A stretch of DNA of 17,859 nucleotides. Origin: JBFGWM01 sp041588495. GTDB lineage: Bacteria > Pseudomonadota > Gammaproteobacteria > Pseudomonadales > JBFGWM01. The stretch covers positions 1-17,859 of the forward strand of contig JBFGWM010000028.1 of NCBI GenBank assembly GCA_041588495.1, read 5' to 3'. The translations under genes and the position numbers were made by a program. The notes beneath the pieces were generated by a model. It was not told the origin of the DNA and searched no databases. It was given only the letters and a program-made list of their open reading frames with translations. Shown here piece after piece: positions 8,270 to 14,350 of this stretch. How positions within the stretch are numbered: position 1 is the stretch's first letter; every line of letters begins with the position of its first letter.

Positions 8270-11200
8270 GCGACGGGTTCAACGGTGGCCGCCTGGCGAC
8301 GGCGCGGATCATAGGCACCACGCACGAACATCTGCGCATGCAGCAGGCGCAGGGACACCGGGGGGTCGAGGCGACCGGCGTAACGCTCCCAGGTGTCGCG
8401 GGCCAGGTCCAGTTCATTCTGCGCCAGCGCGCCGACCAGCATCGCGCTCAGCGCCCGCGCCGATAGCGACGTGGCCGGAATCGGCCCCGGCGGCAGGAGT
8501 TCCCACCCCATGCCCAGCATGCGCTCGAAGTCGCGCGAGGCAACCGCGTCGTACAACTCGAGCCATTCCACGCCCCCGGCGGGCAGTCGGTCGCGGCACG
8601 GGTGCCGGAGCAGGGTTTCCCAGATCACCCGGGACTCATCGTATTCGAGAAACGGGAGCACCATCTTGGCAATCCGGTGCACCGACGGCATCCACACCGT
8701 TTCCAGTTCCGCGGGATCACAGCCCGATGCGTTTCCGGCAAGAATACTCGCCGCACCGCGATCATCCGGCGTCAGTGTCACCGCGGCCAGGTCGCCGCTG
8801 CCCTGCCGCGCCCGGAAATAGCCGGCCAGGTTGCGCGCCGTGTCGATACGACGATCAATGGAATAAAACTCTGCCGGTTCCTCTTCAACATTACCGGTCC
8901 GAGGCACCCCGTCCAAAAGACGCAGCACGGGGATCGCGGCGTACTTGATTTCCGGCAGCTCACGGACCCCGCGATTGATGTAACGGGCACGGACCGAGCG
9001 GGTATCCACATACGGGAAATAGTCTGAGTTGGCCGGCACCGGGTAGGAATCGAACAGTGGCCCCAGCAAGTCCGAGCTTCCCACCAGGCGTTCCCCGAGA
9101 TCGGAGAGATCGCGCATGCCGATGGATTCCAGGCGCTCCCGCATGCCGGGAATCGCGAACACGCGCGCGTCCGCCGGCGGCACCCGGCCATTCCGCGAGG
9201 CCACGATGAGGATGTCGAAATCGTTGGTGAAGTAGATCTCATAGTGCGGAAATGCCGAGGACATCGCACGCATCACCGACACCAGCAACGACATGTCGAA
9301 CTCGTAGAGGTGCAGCCACTGCACCAGCAGCCCGTCGTCGGCCAGGTAGCGGGCAACCAGCTGGTAGAACTCGGCCGTGTAAAGGCTCGCGATTCCGCTC
9401 ACCCATGGATTGGAGGGTTCCGACACCACCAGGTCGTAGCGGATCCCGGAATGCAGGAAAAAGGTCTTCGCGTCCTCGATGTGCAGCCTGCTGCGTGGAT
9501 CGTCGAACGTCGGCGCGACGATCGGGCCGAAATTGCGCGCCGCCTCGATCATGGCCGGCTCGATTTCGATGGTATCGACCCACTCGAGACCTGGATCGGA
9601 CAACAGCGCCGCGCTGGTCAGGCCGGATCCCATCCCGACCACGGCGGCCCGCTTCGGATCCGGGTGCATGGAGAGCGGCACCGCCCCGAGCAGGACCGTG
9701 GTCATCAGGTCCGGTGAAACCTTACCGTCCCGGCGCAGGCCGGCATCCGGTTTGCCGTTGGTGCTCAGCGTGTCAGCCTCCTCGAGGCGGCTGAAATCCA
9801 CCGAGGCGGTTTTACCGTCCCGGTGGAAGACCACCTCCCGGGTCGGGTTGATGGTCCCATAACGGTACACGCCGGATGCCATTTTCACCGGGTCGAGCTG
9901 GTACATGAAGCCAACCCCGGCCAGCACCAGCACGACCACCGTGATCGCGCGCCGCCACGTGGGCAGCGAGACGCCGCCCCACCGCGGGGCGAGCAGGACG
10001 ATTCCCAGGACCAGGTCGAGCGCCGCACCGATCCCCACCACGTACTTGAGCCCGAGGGTCGCGATCACCAGGTGCACGGCGACCACGACGCCGAGGATCG
10101 CGCCCGCGGTGTTCGCCGCGTACACCGCGCCGATCGCGCGTTCGCCAAACCCGGAGCCGAGCAGCATGCGCGTCAGCAGGGGCAGGGTCATCCCGGCGAA
10201 CACCGTCGCCGGCAGCATGATCACCAGGCAGATGCCGTGACTGAACAGGTTGAACAGGGCATAGCCGGCGTCGTTGCGCTCCAGCGCCGACAGCGCAAAC
10301 GCCATCCAGTTGAAGGTCTGGTCATACACCAGCATCGAGCCCAGGGCACACAGTCCCATCAGCAACTGGATCACACCCAGGGTGCGGAACAGGTTGGTCT
10401 GCCCGTCGATGCGCTTGTGGATCCAGTACCCGCCAAGCGCCAGTCCGAGGATGAAGGCGCTGAGCATCAATTCAAAGGCGTGGGTCGATGAGCCGAGTAC
10501 CAGGCTCAGCATGCGGATCCAGCCGATCTCGTACATGAACGACGCCATGCCGGTCACCGCCGCCACCACCAGCAGGCCGGCGACCAGGCTACCACGCGGA
10601 GCGACTCCCGGTTGCCGGCCCGCGTCCTCCGGCGCCTGTAACGGCGGATCCTGGCGACGGCGCGCGAGCATCCACACGATCAGCGCGAGCAGTGCATTGA
10701 GGAGCCCTGCCGTGAACACCGCGCCCGGCAGGCCGATACGCGGCACGAACCAGAATCCGTTGGCCAGCACCCCGACGGCGCCGCCGATGCTGTTACAGAA
10801 ATACAGCAGCGCGATGCGACTCCCGGTACGTCCGGGAAACGCGCGCAGCAATCCGCCGCTCATGAGCGGGAAAGTCATGCCGAGAAGCACGGACTGGGGC
10901 AGGATCAGCAGCCCGGCAACCGTCCATTTCAGGACATGCACCTGGACGGGCGAGGCGAGACCGGGAATCAGGATCTCGTTGACGTGGCCGGTGATCCCGG
11001 TGAACAGCGCGTGGAAGGTCAGACCGAACAGCGCGACCAGGCCCTCGACCACCGCGTAGGCCAGCAGCAGGTTTTTCAGGCGCACGCTGTAGCGCCCGGC
11101 AATCGCCGAACCCAGTGCCATGCCGCCCATGAAAATGCACAGCACCAGGACCTGCGCGTAGGCCGCGTGTCCCAGGAACAGGCGGAAATAATGGCTCCAG

Positions 11201-11304
11201 ATCGACTCGTAGATCAGCCCGGCAAATCCGGACAGGGCAAAAATGGCGAGATAGACCCGGAACGCGCTGACACCGCCCTGCGGGGAATTTCCTGGTTCAG
11301 TCAT
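8257..11304 (-). CDS. Membrane protein fused to spermidine-synthase-like domain
   Basis: 1015 residues. The N-terminal 470 are hydrophobic, with about 12-13 helices, and contain an internal duplication: SGFAGLIYESIW near 25-36 with GGMALGS (60-66) is repeated as TGMASFMYEIGW (251-262) with LGLALGG (286-292). Residues 478-700 form a spermidine-synthase-like Rossmann domain: VVGMGSGLTS (555-564) as the nucleotide-binding loop, EIEP (580-583) as the acidic ribose-binding strand, and SEPSNPW (628-634). True SpeE enzymes have a D-x-(S/T)-D-P motif at the last place, so the catalytic aspartates are replaced by E and N. This occurs in a widespread family of bacterial fused membrane/spermidine-synthase-like proteins of unknown substrate. 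Residues 700-1015 are soluble and alpha-rich, with no domain I recognise. Polyamine synthesis should not be assumed. Confidence 0.85.
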   Translation of the reverse strand: MTEPGNSPQGGVSAFRVYLAIFALSGFAGLIYESIWSHYFRLFLGHAAYAQVLVLCIFMGGMALGSAIAGRYSVRLKNLLLAYAVVEGLVALFGLTFHALFTGITGHVNEILIPGLASPVQVHVLKWTVAGLLILPQSVLLGMTFPLMSGGLLRAFPGRTGSRIALLYFCNSIGGAVGVLANGFWFVPRIGLPGAVFTAGLLNALLALIVWMLARRRQDPPLQAPEDAGRQPGVAPRGSLVAGLLVVAAVTGMASFMYEIGWIRMLSLVLGSSTHAFELMLSAFILGLALGGYWIHKRIDGQTNLFRTLGVIQLLMGLCALGSMLVYDQTFNWMAFALSALERNDAGYALFNLFSHGICLVIMLPATVFAGMTLPLLTRMLLGSGFGERAIGAVYAANTAGAILGVVVAVHLVIATLGLKYVVGIGAALDLVLGIVLLAPRWGGVSLPTWRRAITVVVLVLAGVGFMYQLDPVKMASGVYRYGTINPTREVVFHRDGKTASVDFSRLEEADTLSTNGKPDAGLRRDGKVSPDLMTTVLLGAVPLSMHPDPKRAAVVGMGSGLTSAALLSDPGLEWVDTIEIEPAMIEAARNFGPIVAPTFDDPRSRLHIEDAKTFFLHSGIRYDLVVSEPSNPWVSGIASLYTAEFYQLVARYLADDGLLVQWLHLYEFDMSLLVSVMRAMSSAFPHYEIYFTNDFDILIVASRNGRVPPADARVFAIPGMRERLESIGMRDLSDLGERLVGSSDLLGPLFDSYPVPANSDYFPYVDTRSVRARYINRGVRELPEIKYAAIPVLRLLDGVPRTGNVEEEPAEFYSIDRRIDTARNLAGYFRARQGSGDLAAVTLTPDDRGAASILAGNASGCDPAELETVWMPSVHRIAKMVLPFLEYDESRVIWETLLRHPCRDRLPAGGVEWLELYDAVASRDFERMLGMGWELLPPGPIPATSLSARALSAMLVGALAQNELDLARDTWERYAGRLDPPVSLRLLHAQMFVRGAYDPRRRQAATVEPVAPGG

Positions 11305-11313
11305 GGACCCTGG

Positions 11314-11397
11314 TCACGGCATACAGAACAGGCCCGCATAGTAATGCACGGCGCGCTGCTTGGCACGCTTGGCGCCGCGAAGACGCTCTCCGGCCAT
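11314..11397 (-). CDS. Possible 27-residue peptide upstream of the fused synthase gene
   Basis: ATG 11397 to TGA 11314 encodes MAGERLRGAKRAKQRAVHYY followed by AGLFCMP. It fills almost all of the gap between the DUF4124 gene stop (13 bases upstream) and the fused synthase start (9 bases downstream), and is in the same frame as the latter. Codons fit the local GC-rich usage. The peptide has a basic, probably helical first half and an aromatic tail. No Shine-Dalgarno is visible, so translation would rely on coupling to the preceding gene. It could be a real small protein, a leader peptide, or chance. Confidence 0.3.
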   Translation of the reverse strand: MAGERLRGAKRAKQRAVHYYAGLFCMP

Positions 11398-11409
11398 GGA
11401 AGGGGCAGG

Positions 11410-11919
11410 TCAGGGGTTGCGGGTCAGATCGGTGAGGTTGCCGTTCCAGATCATCGAGAGGCGGCTGGGGGTCAGTTCGAGCACCTCGGAACGCATGGTT
11501 TCCCAACCGAGTTCCCCCGTTGTATCACCGGTACGGCTGGTGAGCTGGGCCTGGCTGACCCGGATCATGATGTTCTGCCCCTCGAATTTCCATGCACCTT
11601 CGACGTGCATCCGCCAGGTGGTGCCGGGCTGGACCACATCGATGGAAACGTCGCCGTTGCGCCGGAACAACCAGCTGTGCTGGTTGCCCAGTTCATCGTG
11701 ACCGGTCCAGGTGCCCTGTAAAGCCTTGATTCGCTCAACGTCCTCGCCGAGCGGATCCGGCCGGGAATCGGCGCCCGGGGCGCGATTGCGATCGCTGTAA
11801 TGCACCACCCCGTTCTCGTCGACCCAGCGGTAGACGTCGCGCTTGCCATCTCGCGCCACAGCCACGGAAAACGGGACGACAACGAGCAGGAGGCAGATCA
11901 GACGGCGGCGGGAAAACAT
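11410..11919 (-). CDS. Secreted DUF4124-domain protein
   Basis: 169 residues from ATG 11919, which has AGGA 6 bases upstream; a GTG seven codons earlier has no such site. Residues 1-22 are a signal peptide with three arginines, a hydrophobic core and an A-V-A cleavage site, so it is exported. Residues 26-45 (DVYRWVDENGVVHYSDR, inside the mature N-terminus) are the DUF4124 motif, common in gammaproteobacterial envelope proteins of unknown role. Residues 64-169 are rich in alternating hydrophobic positions and Trp/Gly (LQGTWTG, WRMHVEGAWKFEG) and look like a small beta-barrel or lipocalin-like domain; that is a guess from the pattern. It is followed by the possible small peptide and the fused membrane protein. 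Confidence 0.8.
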   Translation of the reverse strand: MFSRRRLICLLLVVVPFSVAVARDGKRDVYRWVDENGVVHYSDRNRAPGADSRPDPLGEDVERIKALQGTWTGHDELGNQHSWLFRRNGDVSIDVVQPGTTWRMHVEGAWKFEGQNIMIRVSQAQLTSRTGDTTGELGWETMRSEVLELTPSRLSMIWNGNLTDLTRNP

Positions 11920-12004
11920 GTGGAATCCTCGGTAAGCCACTGTAAAAACACTTTCATGAACACAATTTCATGATAGATCACCGGCCCTACCACAGGAAGC
12001 GCCA
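11920..12004 (-). promoter_or_regulatory. AT-rich promoter region with a direct repeat, upstream of the DUF4124 gene
   Basis: This is the AT-richest stretch nearby. It holds two copies of TTTCATGA (plus-strand reading) at 11952-11959 and 11966-11973, spaced 14 bases apart; the first includes the palindrome TTCATGAA. TATCAT on the minus strand (complement of 11969-11974) could be a -10 but lacks a good -35. It probably carries the promoter for the DUF4124 gene, and the repeats could be a regulator site. Confidence 0.3.
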
Positions 12005-12946
12005 TCAACCGGACCTGGCGAGGTAGCTGACGCCGGTCAGTTCCTCGGAGAGCCGCCACAGTTTGCCGGCGGCCACCTCGTCATGGGACGCGCGACTGGA
12101 GCGGACCTTGGTCGGGTAACCCCGCCATTCGCCACGCCCGTCGGGACCGATGAAGTCCCCGCCATCCACGTCGGCGGCGCCTGCCGCGTAAAGACTGGGC
12201 AGGGCCCCCATCTCGGGCGGCTGGGCGACGAGGGCGTTGGACACCCGCATCACCAGCTTGCCGAGGATCGAATTTTCCATGCGCGGCCCGGCAAACTGCA
12301 GGTTGGTCGCGGAATAGCCCGGGTGGCTCGCCACGCTCAGCGCGTCGATGCCGGCACGGTCGAAGCGACGCTGCAATTCGTAGGTGAACAGCAGGTTGGC
12401 AAGCTTGCTCTGCCCGTAGGCCGGCCACCGTGAATATCCGCGTTGCCAGTTGAGATCGTCGAAGCGGATCTTGCCGTACTTGTGGAACAGGCTGCTGACG
12501 TTGACCACCCGCGCGCCGGAAGTCTCACGGATGCGGTCGATCAGCAGGCCGGTCAGCGCGAAGTGGCCCAGGTGGTTGGTGCCGATCTGCATCTCGAAGC
12601 CGTCTTCGGTGCGCCGCAACGGCAGGGCCATCACCCCCGCGTTGTTACACAGGATATCGAGGCGCTGGTGACGCATGCTGAACTGCTGCGCGAAATTGCG
12701 CACCGACATGAGATTGGCGAGGTCGAGTTGCAGGAACTCCAGTTTTGCGCAGTCGTCCGTTGCGCGGATCGCGGTGATGGCGTCACGGGTCTTGTCGGCA
12801 TCCCTGCAGGCCATCACCACGTGGGCGCCACGTGCCGCCAGGCCCCGCGTCGTCTCCAGGCCGAGACCACTGTTGGCCCCGGTGACGATCACAACCCTGC
12901 CGGTCATGTCGGGCAGGTGATCCACGCTCCAAGGTTGCGGCGACAT
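12005..12946 (-). CDS. Short-chain dehydrogenase/reductase, retinol-dehydrogenase-like
   Basis: 313 residues. The ATG at 12946 is chosen because GGGGAGG (complement of 12955-12961) stands 8 bases before it; an in-frame TTG two codons earlier would be only 2 bases from that site. The classical SDR motifs are all present: nucleotide-binding TGANSGLG (22-29), NNAG (101-104), Asn124 in GTNHLGHF, SS (151-152), and the catalytic pair Tyr177/Lys181 in YGQSK. A basic residue follows strand 2 (ACRDADK, 46-52), which favours NADP(H). The overall pattern resembles RDH/WWOX/TIC32-like SDRs, which act on lipophilic alcohols, ketones or unknown substrates. Substrate cannot be read from the sequence. The gene lies 84 bases after the multiheme cytochrome and probably has its own promoter. 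Confidence 0.9.
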   Translation of the reverse strand: MSPQPWSVDHLPDMTGRVVIVTGANSGLGLETTRGLAARGAHVVMACRDADKTRDAITAIRATDDCAKLEFLQLDLANLMSVRNFAQQFSMRHQRLDILCNNAGVMALPLRRTEDGFEMQIGTNHLGHFALTGLLIDRIRETSGARVVNVSSLFHKYGKIRFDDLNWQRGYSRWPAYGQSKLANLLFTYELQRRFDRAGIDALSVASHPGYSATNLQFAGPRMENSILGKLVMRVSNALVAQPPEMGALPSLYAAGAADVDGGDFIGPDGRGEWRGYPTKVRSSRASHDEVAAGKLWRLSEELTGVSYLARSG

Positions 12947-12990
12947 CGCCAATGCCTCCCCGATCTTCCATGTTGTGAATGCCAGTTCCG

Positions 12991-12999
12991 AACATAGCA
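12991..12999 (-). promoter_or_regulatory. Possible extended -10 element for the SDR gene
   Basis: On the minus strand the sequence reads TGCTATGTT, an extended -10 (TG-n-TATGTT), about 45 bases before the SDR start codon. The expected -35 position (13014-13019) matches poorly, which extended -10 promoters can tolerate. Support is a single motif plus position in the gap between the two genes. Confidence 0.25.
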
Positions 13000-13030
13000 G
13001 ATCGCGGTTCGCCCGGGCACTGCTCCCCGC

Positions 13031-14347
13031 TCAGCGGTCATCCCCGCCCGACGGGCGTGACCCTGCCTCGAGGCGGCGCCGGATCGAATGATCGCGTACT
13101 ACCGGGGGCACGCGGAAACCGGCGTCGACCTGCTCCGGGTCGGCCAGGGCATTGAGGCTGAACCGAACGCCGTGACAGTGCGTGCAGACGCTGGTCACCA
13201 TCAACTGGTTGGGGCGCAGGTTCGCGTTCGAGTCATGCCGAGGAACGACCCGGCCGGAGGCGGAGTCCTCCACCCGGGGCATGTGACAGGTGGCGCATGA
13301 AACGCCGCTCCCCGGAGGGGCCTCCCCACGAATCTCTGCACGCCAGAGTTCGCCGTGCGGCGAATCCGCCCAGCTCTCGACGTGACGACCCGCATGGCAA
13401 TCGATGCAGGCCCCGGCGGCGGCGAGCCGGGTGTCGTAGGCGTGTGCCCCGTGACACGCGTGACAGTCCATGCTGCGCTCCAGGGCCTCCGGACGCATGG
13501 GCAACCTGGCGTCGCGCACCCGCATCGGCGTCAGCCCGGCCGCGATGCGCATGCCGTGCCGTGCGCGGCCAAAACCGGCCACCTGCGCCTCATGGCATCC
13601 CTCACAGACCGCCAGCGGCACGGTCTCGGACCAGGTTCCCCCGCCGGTGTCCGCGACATGGCAACCAGAACAATTGACGCCTTCGCGGGCATGCCGTGAA
13701 GCCTGCCATTCACCCACGGCATCGACGTCCCCGAGCCAGGCATCCGGCGCATCCGGTTCCGGGACCGCCGCCGGCGCGGTGTCGGCCCGCAACGGCACAC
13801 GGGGCTCCGGCCAGGTATGCGGATCGCCGCGATGCGCATGCAGGAATTCCTCGCTGAGCATGTGGCTGTCGTGATAATTGTGACAGCCGCGACACATCCG
13901 GTAACTCACGTCCGCATGGGACGCGCGTCGCTGGATGATGCGCGGATGACAGGCCTGGCAGAAGGTGTCCGCGGCGGTCACCCCGGCGGCATCCGTCATC
14001 CCGGCGCGGTGTTCACGGTGACAGGCGCGACACCCCTGCTCCGCGGCCCGCACCGCGCCCGGGTCGAGCCGCCTGGCGTGCTCACGGATGACCGCGAGGG
14101 TATGCGCATCGCTTGTCTCGACATCATGCCCGCTGTGACAGGCGACACAGCGCGCATCGGTGGCGCCGGTCCACGGTGCGTGACACAGGCCGCACTCGCC
14201 AATGATCTGGTGGTGGCCGTCGGTGGCCGTGCCGGACGTGTAGAACTGCTTGTAACCAAACCATGCGGCGACCAGGACCAGCACCGTGGCGAGACTGGTC
14301 ATCCAGAGGATGCGCCGGTAGGGTGGCAGGTCGCGGAATGCAGCCAC
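13031..14347 (-). CDS. Membrane-anchored undecaheme cytochrome c
   Basis: 438 residues from a GTG start; no strong ribosome site is visible, but the start is 3 bases after the flavoprotein stop, so coupling is likely. Residues 13-32 are one uncleaved membrane anchor; the rest would be periplasmic. Eleven CXXCH heme c sites begin at residues 52, 67, 106, 130, 152, 226, 248, 295, 314, 351 and 388. Hemes 1-5 form a compact N-terminal group. A Pro/Ala/Asp-rich linker (about 180-210) leads to hemes 6-11. The later part, with CIDCHAGRHVESWADSPHG (314-332) and VSCATCHMPR (349-358), resembles the heme-packing pattern of the octaheme hydroxylamine oxidoreductase superfamily. It could be a redox enzyme on small N or S compounds or an electron conduit; the sequence does not decide. 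Its partner is clearly the upstream flavocytochrome. Confidence 0.9.
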   Translation of the reverse strand: MAAFRDLPPYRRILWMTSLATVLVLVAAWFGYKQFYTSGTATDGHHQIIGECGLCHAPWTGATDARCVACHSGHDVETSDAHTLAVIREHARRLDPGAVRAAEQGCRACHREHRAGMTDAAGVTAADTFCQACHPRIIQRRASHADVSYRMCRGCHNYHDSHMLSEEFLHAHRGDPHTWPEPRVPLRADTAPAAVPEPDAPDAWLGDVDAVGEWQASRHAREGVNCSGCHVADTGGGTWSETVPLAVCEGCHEAQVAGFGRARHGMRIAAGLTPMRVRDARLPMRPEALERSMDCHACHGAHAYDTRLAAAGACIDCHAGRHVESWADSPHGELWRAEIRGEAPPGSGVSCATCHMPRVEDSASGRVVPRHDSNANLRPNQLMVTSVCTHCHGVRFSLNALADPEQVDAGFRVPPVVRDHSIRRRLEAGSRPSGGDDR

Positions 14348-14350
14348 GGC

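Noticed and set aside
8257..11304. Calling the fused protein a spermidine synthase SpeE
   Set aside because: The catalytic aspartates are replaced, and there is no speD or other polyamine gene nearby.
13011..13018. Palindrome GCCCGGGC after the cytochrome gene as a terminator
   Set aside because: No loop and no T-run; short GC palindromes are expected in DNA of this composition.
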